A stretch of 64,000 nucleotides of DNA, taken from the NCBI RefSeq assembly GCF_001550065.1, contig NZ_LRUB01000007.1, positions 83,587-147,586 of the forward strand, written 5' to 3'. Source of the stretch: Kordiimonas lipolytica. Lineage in GTDB: Bacteria > Pseudomonadota > Alphaproteobacteria > Sphingomonadales > Kordiimonadaceae. Below, piece after piece: positions 44,698 through 55,168 of the stretch (its first letter is position 1; each line of letters starts with the position of its first letter). The notes beneath the pieces were generated by a model. The model was not told the origin of the DNA. It made no database searches and was given only the letters and a program-made list of their open reading frames with translations. The position numbers and the translations under genes are program-made.

Positions 44698-46029
44698 ATG
44701 ACTGTTAAGGTTCGTTTTGCCCCGTCACCCACGGGCAAGCTTCATGTGGGGAATATCCGTGCTGCACTCGTGAACTGGTTGTTCGCGCGCCAGCAGGGTG
44801 GCACCTTCGTGCTGCGCATCGACGATACGGACCGCGAGCGGTCAACAAAGGAAAACGAAGAAGCCATCAAGGCCGACCTGACGTGGTTGGGCCTGAAGTG
44901 GGATGAAACCTTCAAACAGAGCGACCGTTTCGACCGCTATAACGAAGTGGTTGAGAAGCTGAAAGCCGAAGGCCGTCTTTACCCATGCTACGAGACAGCC
45001 GAAGAGCTGGACATGAAGCGCAAAATCCAGATGGGGCGCGGCAAGCCACCGGTGTATGACCGGGCGGCGCTGAACCTGACGGATGAGGAACAAGCGAAGC
45101 TGGAAGCCGAAGGCCGCAAGCCACACTGGCGCTTCAAGCTGATCACGCCGGCACGCGTGGACTGGACGGACATGATCCGTGGTGATGTGTCGATTGACCT
45201 TGAAGCGCTTTCGGACCCAATCCTGATCCGCGAGGACGGCTCCTTCCTTTATACGCTGCCAAGCGTGGTGGATGATGTTGATTACGGCATCACGCACATT
45301 GTGCGCGGCGAAGACCACACCACCAACTCTGCCGTTCAGGTGCAGATTTTTGAAGCTGTAGGCGGCAAGGCGCCACAGATGGCGCACTTTGCATTGCTGA
45401 CAGGCAAGGGCGGCGAAGGCCTTTCCAAGCGCCACGGTGCCATGTCGATTGAAGAATACCGCGATGAGGCAGGTATCGAGCCAATGGCGATCGTGAGCCT
45501 GCTGGCGCGTGTGGGTACATCTGAACCCATTGAACCATTCGTTGACCCACAGCCGCTGATCGAGGGTTTCGATTTTGGCAAGTTTGGCCGCGCGACCGCC
45601 AAGCTGGACCCCGCTGACCTGGATATCCTGAACGCGAAAATCCTGCATATGATGCCTTATACTGCGGTGGCTGACCGCCTTGACGGTGTATCGGAAGACA
45701 TGTGGCTTGCGCTGCAGCCGAACATCAACAAGCTTGCGGACGTTGCCGAGCTGAAGAAGATCATTGATGGCCCGGTTGAACCAAAAATCGAAGACGCCGA
45801 CCATATCGCCAAAACGCTGGAATTGCTGCCTGAGGGCGAGCTGACGGCAGATAGCTGGCAGGCCTGGACGGGTACGATCAAGGAAGCGACTGGCGTTAAA
45901 GGTCGTGGCCTATTCATGCCGCTTCGCCAGGCACTTACGGGCCAGGACCATGGCCCTGACATGGGAATGCTGCTGCCGCTGATCGGCCGCGACAAGGTTG
46001 TCGCGCGGCTTTCTGGCCAAACCGCATAA
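44698..46029 (+). CDS. gltX: Glutamyl-tRNA synthetase (short, 443-residue type)
   Basis: A class I tRNA synthetase with RFAPSPTGKLHVGNIRAALVNW at its start (HIGH-type motif as HVGN) and the KMSKS-type motif as LSKRHGAMSIEEY. Alphaproteobacteria often carry two GltX enzymes, of which one makes Glu-tRNA(Gln) for the GatCAB pathway; the length of 443 residues fits the shorter type, but tRNA choice cannot be judged from this window. It lies upstream of cysS with a 12-base gap, so the two are probably co-transcribed. Confidence 0.94.
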   Translation: MTVKVRFAPSPTGKLHVGNIRAALVNWLFARQQGGTFVLRIDDTDRERSTKENEEAIKADLTWLGLKWDETFKQSDRFDRYNEVVEKLKAEGRLYPCYETAEELDMKRKIQMGRGKPPVYDRAALNLTDEEQAKLEAEGRKPHWRFKLITPARVDWTDMIRGDVSIDLEALSDPILIREDGSFLYTLPSVVDDVDYGITHIVRGEDHTTNSAVQVQIFEAVGGKAPQMAHFALLTGKGGEGLSKRHGAMSIEEYRDEAGIEPMAIVSLLARVGTSEPIEPFVDPQPLIEGFDFGKFGRATAKLDPADLDILNAKILHMMPYTAVADRLDGVSEDMWLALQPNINKLADVAELKKIIDGPVEPKIEDADHIAKTLELLPEGELTADSWQAWTGTIKEATGVKGRGLFMPLRQALTGQDHGPDMGMLLPLIGRDKVVARLSGQTA

Positions 46030-46041
46030 AAGGGGGCTGCT

Positions 46042-47373
46042 GTGACCGAGATACGGGTCTACAACACGCTGGCGCGCGAGAAACAGGTTTTTAGGCCCAT
46101 TGATCCGCAAAACGTCCGCATGTATGTGTGTGGGCCCACGGTCTATGACTATGCCCACATCGGCAACGCCCGCCCTGTGGTGGTGTTCGACATGCTGTTC
46201 CGCCTGCTTCGGCACGTTTATGGCGATGACCATGTGACCTATGCCCGTAATATCACCGATATTGACGACAAGATCATGGAGCGGGCGGTCAAGGACGGTA
46301 CGTCGATCAAGGCCGTGTCAGCCAAATACGCCAAAATATATCAGGAAGACATGCGCATGATGGGCGCGCTGGACCCTACGATCCAGCCAAAGGCGACCGA
46401 GCACCTTCCTGAAATGATCAAGATGATGCGTAAGCTGATCGAGGACGGTCACGCCTATGAGGCGGAAGGCCACGTGATGTTCAACGTGCCGTCCATGGAA
46501 AATTATGGCCGTCTTTCGCGCCATAGCCGGGACGAACTGGTGGCCGGCGCCCGTGTGGAAGTAGCGCCCTACAAGCGCGATCCAGCAGATTTCGTGATGT
46601 GGAAGCCGTCCTCGGAAGATCAACCCGGTTGGGGCAGCCCATGGGGGCGCGGTCGTCCGGGCTGGCACCTTGAGTGCTCCTGCATGATCGAAAAGCATCT
46701 GGGTGAAACGATAGATATCCATGGCGGCGGGCAGGACCTGATTTTCCCGCACCATGAAAATGAGATTGCGCAAAGCGAATGCTCGCACGGCAAACAGTTC
46801 GTGAACTATTGGATGCATAACGGCTACCTCACGGTGGACGGTGAGAAGATGTCCAAGTCTTTGGGTAACTTCCATACGGTGCATGACCTTGTGGCAGAGT
46901 TTCCGGGCGAGGCATTGCGCCTTAGCCTGTTGACGGCCCATTACCGCCAGCCGGTTGATTTCTCGCTCGATAGCACGCGCGAGCAAAAGCGCCGCCTGGA
47001 CCGTTGGTACCGCCTGACAGACGGTGTTGAGGCTGCCTCTGATGTGCCTTCAAGCGTGATCGATGCGCTCGCGGATGATCTGAATACGCCGAAGGCGATC
47101 GCGGCCCTTGATGCACTTGCCGCACCTGAGACCGCAGCCGAGCTGAAGGCGGGCGCCCAGTTCATGGGCCTTCTGATGCAGGAGCCGAGCGACTGGTTCC
47201 AGAGCTTCTCTGATGAGCAAACTGCATGGATCGAGGCGAATACCGCCAAATATAACGAAGCCCGTGCAGCCAAGGATTTCGCGACTGCGGATGCCCTTCG
47301 TGATGAAGCCGCGGCCCTGGGCCTGGTGATCGAAGTGGGCCCGGACGGCGTGAAATGGCGCAAGGCTGACTGA
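46042..47373 (+). CDS. cysS: Cysteinyl-tRNA synthetase
   Basis: A 443-residue class I synthetase. The zinc and HIGH region is YVCGPTVYDYAHIGNARP, further zinc ligands lie in WHLECSCM and HHENEIAQSE, and the KMSKS motif is EKMSKSLGNF. It charges tRNA(Cys). The start is GTG 46042. The protein is slightly shorter than E. coli CysS (461), mostly at the C-terminal anticodon domain. Its TGA overlaps the trmJ start (TGATG). Confidence 0.96.
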   Translation: MTEIRVYNTLAREKQVFRPIDPQNVRMYVCGPTVYDYAHIGNARPVVVFDMLFRLLRHVYGDDHVTYARNITDIDDKIMERAVKDGTSIKAVSAKYAKIYQEDMRMMGALDPTIQPKATEHLPEMIKMMRKLIEDGHAYEAEGHVMFNVPSMENYGRLSRHSRDELVAGARVEVAPYKRDPADFVMWKPSSEDQPGWGSPWGRGRPGWHLECSCMIEKHLGETIDIHGGGQDLIFPHHENEIAQSECSHGKQFVNYWMHNGYLTVDGEKMSKSLGNFHTVHDLVAEFPGEALRLSLLTAHYRQPVDFSLDSTREQKRRLDRWYRLTDGVEAASDVPSSVIDALADDLNTPKAIAALDALAAPETAAELKAGAQFMGLLMQEPSDWFQSFSDEQTAWIEANTAKYNEARAAKDFATADALRDEAAALGLVIEVGPDGVKWRKAD

Positions 47374-48116
47374 TGCCTGAGGTGACACAACAACCTGCCA
47401 TCATTCTGGTACGGCCACAGCTTGGTGAGAATATCGGCAAGGCAGCGCGTGCGATGCTCAATTTCGGCCTGACGGAAATGCGCCTGGTGGCTCCGCGTGA
47501 CGGGTGGCCCAACCCAGCTGCAGGCCCTGCCGCCGCCGGTGCGGATATCATTCTGGATCAGGCGAAGGTCTATGACACGGTCGAAGACGCTGTTTCTGAC
47601 TGCAATCATGTGTATGCAGCAACAGTGCGTGACCGCGATATGCCGAAGCCGGTGGTTACTCCGCGTGAGATGGCGGCCCAGATGCACAGCCAGATCAAGG
47701 AAGGCGCCAAATCCGCAATTCTATTCGGGCCAGAGCGCTCAGGCCTCACCAATGATGACGTTGTGTTGGCAGATACGGTACTGACTGTGCCGGTCAACCC
47801 GGAATTCGGCAGTCTCAACCTGGCGCAGGCCGTGATACTGGCAGCCTATGAGTTCCATACATTTGCCGACCAAACCCCGGCTTATCAATCCGCCCATGAA
47901 GACCCGCTGGCCAACAAAGATGAACTGTTGGGCCTGATGGAGCACATGGAAAGAGAGCTTGAGAAAAAGGGTTATTTCCGGTCCGAAGGCCGCAGGAATC
48001 CCTTGCGTCGTACGCTTCGCAATCTGGTGCAGAATGCTGCGTTTTCGCGCCAGGAAGTCCATACCATGCGCGGCATCATCAAGTCGCTGTCACGACCAGT
48101 TCGGGACGACGATTAA
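47373..48116 (+). CDS. trmJ: tRNA (cytidine/uridine-2'-O-)-methyltransferase TrmJ
   Basis: A 247-residue SPOUT methyltransferase. Motifs are ILVRPQLGENIGKAARAMLNFG, AILFGPERSGLTNDDV and NPEFGSLNLAQAVILAAYEF, the last forming the SAM-binding trefoil knot. TrmJ modifies the ribose of base 32 in several tRNAs. It overlaps the end of cysS by one base, so gltX-cysS-trmJ form a tRNA-function operon. Confidence 0.92.
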   Translation: MPEVTQQPAIILVRPQLGENIGKAARAMLNFGLTEMRLVAPRDGWPNPAAGPAAAGADIILDQAKVYDTVEDAVSDCNHVYAATVRDRDMPKPVVTPREMAAQMHSQIKEGAKSAILFGPERSGLTNDDVVLADTVLTVPVNPEFGSLNLAQAVILAAYEFHTFADQTPAYQSAHEDPLANKDELLGLMEHMERELEKKGYFRSEGRRNPLRRTLRNLVQNAAFSRQEVHTMRGIIKSLSRPVRDDD

Positions 48117-48125
48117 GTCGTTCAT

Positions 48126-48154
48126 CTGTCATACAGCGTTTCATTTGCTATAAT
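48126..48154 (+). promoter_or_regulatory. Sigma-70-like promoter of the lectin-like gene
   Basis: TATAAT at 48149-48154 is a perfect -10; CTGTCA at 48126-48131, exactly 17 bases upstream, is a fair -35. The gene start at 48195 has a strong AAGGAGG. Confidence 0.55.
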
Positions 48155-48194
48155 AGTATGGCACAGAAGGTGCGTCTTTGAACAAGGAGGGCCT

Positions 48195-48776
48195 ATGTCT
48201 GGGATTGGTGCAACACTTGCTGTGATGATGATGCTTTTTCAAGGCATTGACGATACAGGCACGGCTGTGGCCCGCCCCATTGGAGAAGTTCACCTGAACG
48301 AAACCTCAGGCAGCTATTTCCAAGTATTCGAATTCTATGGCAAGCCACCCCACACCTGGCGCCATGCAAAGCGCATGGTTCGCGGGTATCTTTACGAAGG
48401 CAGGGAAGGGCAGCTCGCCACCATCAAGGATGTGGAGACCCATTATTTCCTGTTGCTGAATTTTCCAATGATGCGAACAAGCGCCATGTGGATTGGATTG
48501 AGTGCGACCTGTAACGAAACCGCAGACCTGGCCTGGGTTGATGGTGCGAAACTGGCGGATCAGTCTTTCCGGGGGTTTGGCGATGGCGCGCTCAGGGATA
48601 TCAGCCGTACTTGTCGCAGTCGTAAGGACAGCGGTATGGAAATCCCAATATTTTACGAACCTGACGCTTTCGGTGTACGCTGGCAAAAGGGCACGGATAG
48701 GCAGAATTTGACCTATATGATGGTCGAATTCCCAAAACCAGCGGACGCGGCGAGCGAAGAAGCAGAGCAGGAATAG
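48195..48776 (+). CDS. Secreted C-type-lectin-like domain protein
   Basis: A 193-residue protein with a hydrophobic N-terminus (about residues 5-18) that may be a signal peptide. The body follows the pattern of the C-type lectin fold: TWRHAKRMVRGYLY, then GQLATIKDVETHYFLL, then AMWIGLSATC, DLAWVDGAKL, and near the end YMMVEFP in place of the usual final strand. Bacterial members of this fold are secreted or surface proteins binding sugars or other ligands; the ligand here is not readable and only some of the usual cysteines are kept. A strong ribosome site and its own promoter are present. It converges on hemB with six bases between the genes. Confidence 0.65.
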   Translation: MSGIGATLAVMMMLFQGIDDTGTAVARPIGEVHLNETSGSYFQVFEFYGKPPHTWRHAKRMVRGYLYEGREGQLATIKDVETHYFLLLNFPMMRTSAMWIGLSATCNETADLAWVDGAKLADQSFRGFGDGALRDISRTCRSRKDSGMEIPIFYEPDAFGVRWQKGTDRQNLTYMMVEFPKPADAASEEAEQE

Positions 48777-48782
48777 CCTTCG

Positions 48783-49826
<1,044 letters not shown>

Positions 49827-49936
49827 TCACGGCTTGCTGTAAATTTGGTGTAATTTGTCGCATGGGGTGGCCATTCGTCCTTAAAATACTTCAAATTTTA
49901 GCATTAATAATCCGTTAGGACTTGTAGAGCAGATTG

Positions 49937-49960
49937 TTTTTAGTCAAGATTCACTAAAAA
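49937..49960. promoter_or_regulatory. Inverted repeat before ldtR, possible operator
   Basis: TTTTTAGT and ACTAAAAA form a perfect 8+8 inverted repeat around an 8-base spacer, 27 bases before the ldtR start. The symmetry and position fit autoregulation by a MarR-family dimer. The binding sequence of this protein is not known to me. Confidence 0.5.
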
Positions 49961-49986
49961 TCTTCTCGAAAAGTCAGGCAAATACA

Positions 49987-50466
49987 ATGAGCGGTTACGA
50001 TTTTAACGATCCAAAGTTCCTATTTCTCGACATTCTGAGCCTTGTTGAGCGTCTTCACAGGCGACTTCTTGATGTTTTGAAGAACCATATGGAGCATATC
50101 GGCTGCAACGACCTGAACCCTGTTCAGGCCTTGCTTCTTCATAATATCGGTGAGAATGAAATGACTGCCGGTGAACTGAAGACTCGCGGTTATTATCAGG
50201 GTTCCAATGTTTCCTATAACCTTAAAAAGCTGGTGGAAATGGGATATCTGCGCCATGAACGGTCGGATTATGACCGTCGCGCGGTCCGCATTTCGCTGAC
50301 CGATAAAGGGTATGAGATCCGGAAACTGATCGATGATCTCTACAAGCAGCACCTTGACGAGCTGATGCAGGACGACCTGATCAACCATGATGAGTTGAAA
50401 AATTTGCGGAAAAACCTGCGCAACCTTGAACGCTACTGGTCTGACAAGCTACACTTCGGTCTATAG
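49987..50466 (+). CDS. ldtR: LdtR-like MarR-family regulator
   Basis: A 159-residue MarR-type winged-helix protein beginning MSGYDFNDPKFLFLDILSLV, with the recognition region TRGYYQGSNVSYNLKKLVEMGYL and wing DYDRRAVRISLTDKG. It is very close in pattern to the LdtR group, which in other alphaproteobacteria controls an L,D-transpeptidase gene and envelope or stress tolerance. No such gene is next to it here. A terminator follows directly and a candidate operator precedes it, so it seems to be a single-gene unit divergent from hemB. Confidence 0.88.
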   Translation: MSGYDFNDPKFLFLDILSLVERLHRRLLDVLKNHMEHIGCNDLNPVQALLLHNIGENEMTAGELKTRGYYQGSNVSYNLKKLVEMGYLRHERSDYDRRAVRISLTDKGYEIRKLIDDLYKQHLDELMQDDLINHDELKNLRKNLRNLERYWSDKLHFGL

Positions 50467-50486
50467 AGCGTCGGACCAGGCAAAAA

Positions 50487-50520
50487 AGACTGGCCTTGCA
50501 TTCGGGCCAGTCTATTTTTA
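50487..50520 (+). terminator. Terminator after ldtR
   Basis: AGACTGGCC (50487-50495) pairs with GGCCAGTCT (50505-50513), followed by ATTTTTA. A-run before the stem allows it to act on both strands. Confidence 0.85.
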
Positions 50521-50622
50521 TATGCAGGTGCGACATTTTCGACGCTGGACGTTAAGCGCAGCATTGCGTTAAGAAGAGCGCGCCGATACAATTCGGATAG
50601 CTGCAAGCGAATGGACTGCCTG

Positions 50623-51840
50623 ATGGATTATAAAAAGATCTTTGCTGACGCGATTGAAGCCGTACGCCAGGAAGGACGCTACCGCGTCTTTGCTGACATC
50701 TCGCGCGAGCGCGGCAATTTCCCAAGGGCGGTACGCCACGATGCCGGAGATAATGCCCGGGCGATCACCGTTTGGTGCTCGAACGACTATCTCGGCATGG
50801 GGCAGCATGAAACTGTGATCGGCGCCATGCACAAGGCGCTTGATGAGACAGGCGCAGGTGCAGGCGGCACACGCAACATCGCAGGCACAAACCATTACCA
50901 TGTTCTGCTTGAGGAAGAGCTTGCGGACTTGCACGGCAAGGAAGCCGCGCTTCTCTTTACCTCTGGCTATATTTCCAATGAAGCGACCCTGTCGACGGTA
51001 GCCAAGCTGCTGCCGGGCTGCATTGTTTATTCTGACGAGATGAACCATGCATCCATGATCCAGGGCATCAGGAACAGTGGCGCGAAGAAACATATCTTCC
51101 GTCATAATGACCTTGAGCATCTCGAAGAACTTCTGGCAGCAAGCGACCCGTCTGCGCCGAAGTTGATAGCTTTTGAATCCGTCTATTCCATGGACGGTGA
51201 CATCGCGCCGATTGGCAGGATCTGCGACTTGGCGGACAAATACGGCGCCATGACCTATCTGGACGAAGTGCATGCCGTGGGCCTTTATGGCAAGCGCGGC
51301 GGCGGTGTGTCTGAGCGTGACGGTGTTGCCGAGCGGCTAACCATCATCGAAGGCACGCTTGGCAAGGCGTTTGGTGTGATGGGTGGCTATATCACTGCCT
51401 CCAAGGCACTCGTGGATGTTGTTCGTAGCTATGCTTCGGGCTTTATTTTCACCACAGCGCTGAGCCCTGTTTTGGCGGCTGGCGCCTTGGCGAGTATTCG
51501 CCACCTGAAGGCCAGCAATGCAGAGCGTGAGCAGCATCAGGAACGGGCTGCGAAACTGAAGGCACTGTTGAAAGACGCCAACCTGCCGGTGATGGACAGC
51601 GAAAGCCACATCGTGCCGGTGTTCATTGGTGATCCGGTGTTGTGCAAGGATGTTTCAGACATTTTGCTGAATGAATTTGGCATTTATGTTCAACCGATCA
51701 ATTACCCGACGGTCCCACGGGGGACTGAGCGCCTGCGTTTTACGCCAGGCCCGCTTCATGACGACAATGTTATGGAAGCCCTGGTGGCGGCTCTTAGCGA
51801 AGTTTGGGGGCGCCTGCATCTCAAGCGCGAGGTAGGCTGA
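50623..51840 (+). CDS. hemA: 5-aminolevulinate synthase
   Basis: A 405-residue PLP enzyme of the C4 (Shemin) pathway, joining glycine and succinyl-CoA to make the first haem precursor. The start [11 protein letters not shown] is the family's usual one, so ATG 50623 is preferred over ATG 50611. The PLP lysine is in [15 protein letters not shown] and the cofactor aspartate in [13 protein letters not shown]. This gene type is a strong alphaproteobacterial marker. A DUF6898 gene follows after 13 bases and shares the transcript. Confidence 0.96.
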   Translation: MDYKKIFADAIEAVRQEGRYRVFADISRERGNFPRAVRHDAGDNARAITVWCSNDYLGMGQHETVIGAMHKALDETGAGAGGTRNIAGTNHYHVLLEEELADLHGKEAALLFTSGYISNEATLSTVAKLLPGCIVYSDEMNHASMIQGIRNSGAKKHIFRHNDLEHLEELLAASDPSAPKLIAFESVYSMDGDIAPIGRICDLADKYGAMTYLDEVHAVGLYGKRGGGVSERDGVAERLTIIEGTLGKAFGVMGGYITASKALVDVVRSYASGFIFTTALSPVLAAGALASIRHLKASNAEREQHQERAAKLKALLKDANLPVMDSESHIVPVFIGDPVLCKDVSDILLNEFGIYVQPINYPTVPRGTERLRFTPGPLHDDNVMEALVAALSEVWGRLHLKREVG

Positions 51841-51853
51841 AGGGGAAGGCCAG

Positions 51854-52072
51854 ATGGCTTCGCCTGATAGTGTCATCGTTGAATTTGTCCGTGTTGGGAA
51901 CTCCATACGCGTCAGTGCCGTTTGTACGCGCACGGGACGTGAGGTGCAGATTGTCGGCGATCCGCGTGCCAGCCAGAAAGAGCTGGAGGCCATCGCGGTC
52001 AGAAAGCTGCGCTATGTGATGGAACGTGACGCCAAAAAGGCAGAGGCACAAAAAAAGGGGCTGACCATATAG
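51854..52072 (+). CDS. DUF6898 small protein
   Basis: A 72-residue protein, MASPDSVIVEFVRVGNSIRV at its start, with ASQKELEAIAVRKLRYVMER as the helical end. It matches the short alphaproteobacterial DUF6898 family, often found just behind hemA, and has no known role. Its stop codon lies in the loop of the terminator for this transcript. The compact beta-hairpin plus helix pattern suggests a small soluble cytoplasmic protein. Confidence 0.8.
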   Translation: MASPDSVIVEFVRVGNSIRVSAVCTRTGREVQIVGDPRASQKELEAIAVRKLRYVMERDAKKAEAQKKGLTI

Positions 52073-52096
52073 GTTGCCCCTTTGTTGGTTTTTTCT
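52051..52096 (+). terminator. Terminator of the hemA-DUF6898 unit, overlapping the stop codon
   Basis: AAAGGGGC (52054-52061) pairs with GCCCCTTT (52076-52083), then TGTTGGTTTTTT. The DUF6898 stop (52070-52072) is inside the 14-base loop. Confidence 0.75.
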
Positions 52097-52121
52097 AGGC
52101 CAGATCTAGCGTTTCTTGCCC

Positions 52122-52538
52122 TTAACGCTTCTTCCCAAGGCCGATTTTCTTGGCGAATTCAGACCGTTTGGCGGCGTAATTTGGTGCCACCATGGGGTAG
52201 TCTACTGGCAGGCCCCATTTCGCGCGATACTCTTCCGGCGTCATGCCATAGCGGGTACGCAGGTACCGTTTCAGCATCTTAAGTTTCTTGCCGTCTTCAA
52301 GGCAGATAATATGGTCATTGGTGTATGACTTGTTCACCGGTACGGCCGGCTTCTGGCTGCTAGAGCCATTAGCGCCGGGTTGTCCACCAAGTCCCGTAAG
52401 GGTGGAATGCACTGTCTTGATAACTTCGGGCAGATCACCTGAATCAACTGTATTGTTGCTGACATAGGCTGCGACAATATCTGTCACAAGACCCAGCATC
52501 AGCTCGCCTGAATCGGTTGGAGTGTCAAAAGTCGACAT
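52122..52538 (-). CDS. mucR: MucR/Ros-family regulator with degenerate zinc site
   Basis: A 138-residue MucR-family regulator, with the N-terminal oligomerisation part (about residues 1-40, LVTDIVAAYVSNNTV) and the DNA-binding core ending KWGLPVDYPMVAPNYAAKRS. In Ros the zinc ligands are Cys-x2-Cys-x9-His-x3/4-His; here the stretch reads IICLEDGKKLKMLKRYLRTR, so only the first cysteine remains, with Asp, Tyr, Arg and Tyr at the other places. Zinc-free members of the family are known that still bind DNA. MucR proteins are global H-NS-like silencers acting on AT-rich surface and EPS promoters, so the EPS locus of this window is a plausible target. The long AT-rich leader (52539-52700) may be its own control region. 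Confidence 0.9.
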   Translation of the reverse strand: MSTFDTPTDSGELMLGLVTDIVAAYVSNNTVDSGDLPEVIKTVHSTLTGLGGQPGANGSSSQKPAVPVNKSYTNDHIICLEDGKKLKMLKRYLRTRYGMTPEEYRAKWGLPVDYPMVAPNYAAKRSEFAKKIGLGKKR

Positions 52539-52813
52539 TAATTCGTTGCTCCAATTTCTTAAGTTTTTCGAGCTTTTATTGCCGCATTTTGTTGGTGATT
52601 ACAACATCAAATGGTTGTTCTTTCACAATTTATTTGTTAATAAACAGTTAACCATGATGCCGCCAAGTAATACTTCCGCTTAATTGTATAATTAGTGAAT
52701 TTCATACATGCCGCTTGATGCGCGCTTGGGTTCCAGCCTTTTATATGATAATCAGGCCGCGTTTTCCCGACGCAGCTCTATGCTGCGAGCCCCTTTGACC
52801 TATGAGGCGTACA

Positions 52814-53251
52814 ATGGCATCCGAGACAATTGCAATTGCTTGCGATCACGCAGGTTTTGACCTGAAAGAGTCCCTTAAAAAAGAGCTGACTGAGCGCGGC
52901 TTTGACGTGTTGGATTTGGGCACAAACGGCCCGGATTCTGTTGATTACCCAGATTTTGGCGTAGCCATGGGTGATGCGATCGCAGAAGGCAAGGTAAGAC
53001 GGGGTGTGCTTGTATGTGGGTCCGGTATCGGAATATCCATCGCAGCCAACAGGAACCCCGCGGTGCGGGCTGCACTCTGCCAGAACGGATTGATGGCCAA
53101 GCTTAGCCGCCAACATAATGACGCCAACGTACTGGCGCTTGGTTCTCGCCTTATCGGTATTGAAACCGCAATTGACTGCCTCGATGCATTCCTGAATACA
53201 GCCTTTGAAGGCGGCCGCCACCAAAGGCGAGTCGACAAACTGGGCGCATAA
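52814..53251 (+). CDS. rpiB: Ribose 5-phosphate isomerase B
   Basis: A 145-residue RpiB/LacAB-family isomerase interconverting ribose and ribulose 5-phosphates. Marks are [12 protein letters not shown] and the substrate loop [16 protein letters not shown]; the catalytic base cysteine type is in [23 protein letters not shown] 52814 is preferred over ATG 52802 since TGAGGCG then acts as ribosome site and the family's usual N-terminus results. glyA follows at 51 bases, as in many alphaproteobacteria. A TATAAT at 52687-52692 may be the promoter, although no good -35 is seen. Confidence 0.94.
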   Translation: MASETIAIACDHAGFDLKESLKKELTERGFDVLDLGTNGPDSVDYPDFGVAMGDAIAEGKVRRGVLVCGSGIGISIAANRNPAVRAALCQNGLMAKLSRQHNDANVLALGSRLIGIETAIDCLDAFLNTAFEGGRHQRRVDKLGA

Positions 53252-53301
53252 AGCTAAACCCGACATACTTGTTTATCTATATTCGTAAGGGCCCACCAAC
53301 G

Positions 53302-54594
53302 ATGACTAGTTTTACCCAACCAGGTTTCTTTACTTCCCATCTGTCCGAAACCGATCCAGAACTTTTGAATTCCGTAACTGGCGAACTCGAGCGCCAGCAA
53401 GGTCAGATTGAACTGATCGCCTCTGAAAATATCGTCAGCCGTGCTGTACTTGAAGTCCAAGGCTCTGTTCTGACCAACAAATATGCGGAAGGGTATCCTG
53501 GCCGCCGCTATTATCAGGGCTGTCATCACGTGGATGTGGCAGAAAACCTTGCTATCGAACGTGCTAAGAAGCTGTTTGATGCAGGCTTCGTGAACGTGCA
53601 GCCACACTCTGGCGCGCAAGCGAACGGTGCGGTGATGCTGGCGCTGGCAAAGCCAGGCGACACCATCATGGGTATGAGCCTGGATGCCGGCGGCCACCTG
53701 ACACATGGCGCAGCCCCGGCGCTTTCCGGTAAATGGTTCAATGCAGTTCAGTATGGCGTTCGCCGCGAAGACGCGCAGATCGATTATGATCAGGTTGCGG
53801 AAATGGCGCTTGAGCACAAGCCAAGCATCATTATCGCTGGCGGCTCGGCCTACCCACGCGTGATTGACTTCAAGCGCTTCCGCGAGATCGCCGACAGCGT
53901 CGACGCGCTGTTGATGGTCGATATGGCACACTTTGCCGGCCTTGTGGCTGGCGGTGTGCACCCGAACCCGCTTGAGTATGCTGATGTTGTAACCACAACG
54001 ACCCACAAAACGCTGCGTGGCCCACGTGGCGGTATGATCCTTACCAACCGTGAGGATATTTCCAAGAAGATCAACTCTGCAGTATTCCCTGGCCTGCAGG
54101 GCGGCCCGCTGATGCATGTGATTGCTGCCAAGGCCGTGGCGTTCGGTGAAGCGCTGCGCCCTGAATTCAAGGAATACGCGGCGCAAGTGGTAAAGAATGC
54201 GAAAGTTCTGGCTGACAAACTGAAAGCCAATGGCTTTGATATCGTCTCTGGTGGCACCGATACGCACGTTGTGCTGGTTGACCTGCGTCCGAAGGGGCTG
54301 ACGGGCAAGGCAGCTGACGAGGCGCTTGAGCGCGCTCACATGACCTGTAACAAGAATGGTGTTCCGTTTGATCCGGAGAAGCCGTTTATCACTTCAGGCA
54401 TCCGTCTGGGGACGCCTGCGGGCACGACCCGCGGCTTCGGTGAAGAAGAGTTCGGGCAGATCGCTGACATGATTACGGAAGTGCTCGATGGTCTGGCTGC
54501 CAACCCTGAAAACAACGATGCAGCAGAAGCCGTAGCGCGCGATAAGGTCGCTGCCCTTTGTGCACGCTTCCCAATCTATAGTGAACTCGGATAA
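53302..54594 (+). CDS. glyA: Serine hydroxymethyltransferase
   Basis: A 430-residue PLP enzyme interconverting serine and glycine with tetrahydrofolate, the main source of one-carbon units. The family marks are [33 protein letters not shown] and the PLP lysine in [18 protein letters not shown] 53302 gives the normal start; the frame is open back to a TTG at 53269 but without merit. It supplies glycine that hemA also uses. A hairpin without a T-run follows. Confidence 0.96.
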   Translation: MTSFTQPGFFTSHLSETDPELLNSVTGELERQQGQIELIASENIVSRAVLEVQGSVLTNKYAEGYPGRRYYQGCHHVDVAENLAIERAKKLFDAGFVNVQPHSGAQANGAVMLALAKPGDTIMGMSLDAGGHLTHGAAPALSGKWFNAVQYGVRREDAQIDYDQVAEMALEHKPSIIIAGGSAYPRVIDFKRFREIADSVDALLMVDMAHFAGLVAGGVHPNPLEYADVVTTTTHKTLRGPRGGMILTNREDISKKINSAVFPGLQGGPLMHVIAAKAVAFGEALRPEFKEYAAQVVKNAKVLADKLKANGFDIVSGGTDTHVVLVDLRPKGLTGKAADEALERAHMTCNKNGVPFDPEKPFITSGIRLGTPAGTTRGFGEEEFGQIADMITEVLDGLAANPENNDAAEAVARDKVAALCARFPIYSELG

Positions 54595-54606
54595 GCTTGA
54601 TCACAA

Positions 54607-54637
54607 GATGGTGTGGGTGCATTATCCCCACACCATC
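54607..54637 (+). terminator. Hairpin after glyA, weak terminator
   Basis: GATGGTGTGGG (54607-54617) pairs perfectly with CCCACACCATC (54627-54637). There is no T-run afterwards, so it may instead protect the glyA mRNA end or act only in part. Confidence 0.5.
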
Positions 54638-54675
54638 ACTGACCAAAATAAGATTCCAGGGGAGTAGGGGGCGTT

Positions 54676-55155
54676 ATGCGTTGTCCGTTTTGTCAAAACG
54701 AAGACACTCAGGTTAAGGACAGCCGTCCGACAGACGACAAGTCTGCGATCCGGCGTCGGCGGTTCTGTCCAGCATGTGGGGCAAGGTTCACTACATTTGA
54801 GCGTGTTCAACTGCGTGAACTGACAGTAATCAAAAAGACTGGCCGGCGAGTGCCCTTTGAGCGCGCCAAGCTCGAACGCTCTCTTGATATCTCGTTGCGC
54901 AAACGTCCGGTTGATCCGGATCGGGTTGAACGGATGATCAATGGAATCGTACGCCGACTCGAATCAATGGGTGAGAACGAGATTGATTCGGGTGAAATTG
55001 GTCGTTTAGTCATGGAAGGGCTCGAGAGCCTCGATCAAGTCGCATATGTGCGTTACGCGTCCGTATACAGAAACTTCCGCGAAGCCTCGGATTTTGAAAA
55101 ATTCCTGGGCAAGATGACTGGCACGGAAGACGAGGCCTTTTCCGAAGAACCCTGA
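54676..55155 (+). CDS. nrdR: Transcriptional repressor NrdR
   Basis: A 159-residue regulator with a zinc ribbon ([13 protein letters not shown] and [14 protein letters not shown]) and an ATP-cone domain (about residues 46-136). NrdR senses ATP/dATP and represses ribonucleotide reductase genes by binding NrdR boxes. It begins the transcript that continues into ribD, 13 bases later, the usual arrangement in alphaproteobacteria. Confidence 0.96.
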   Translation: MRCPFCQNEDTQVKDSRPTDDKSAIRRRRFCPACGARFTTFERVQLRELTVIKKTGRRVPFERAKLERSLDISLRKRPVDPDRVERMINGIVRRLESMGENEIDSGEIGRLVMEGLESLDQVAYVRYASVYRNFREASDFEKFLGKMTGTEDEAFSEEP

Positions 55156-55168
55156 TAGGGAGGCTTGA

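Noticed and set aside
44842..45804. Open frame of 320 codons opposite gltX
   Set aside because: gltX is certain from its motifs; the opposite frame is a codon-bias shadow.
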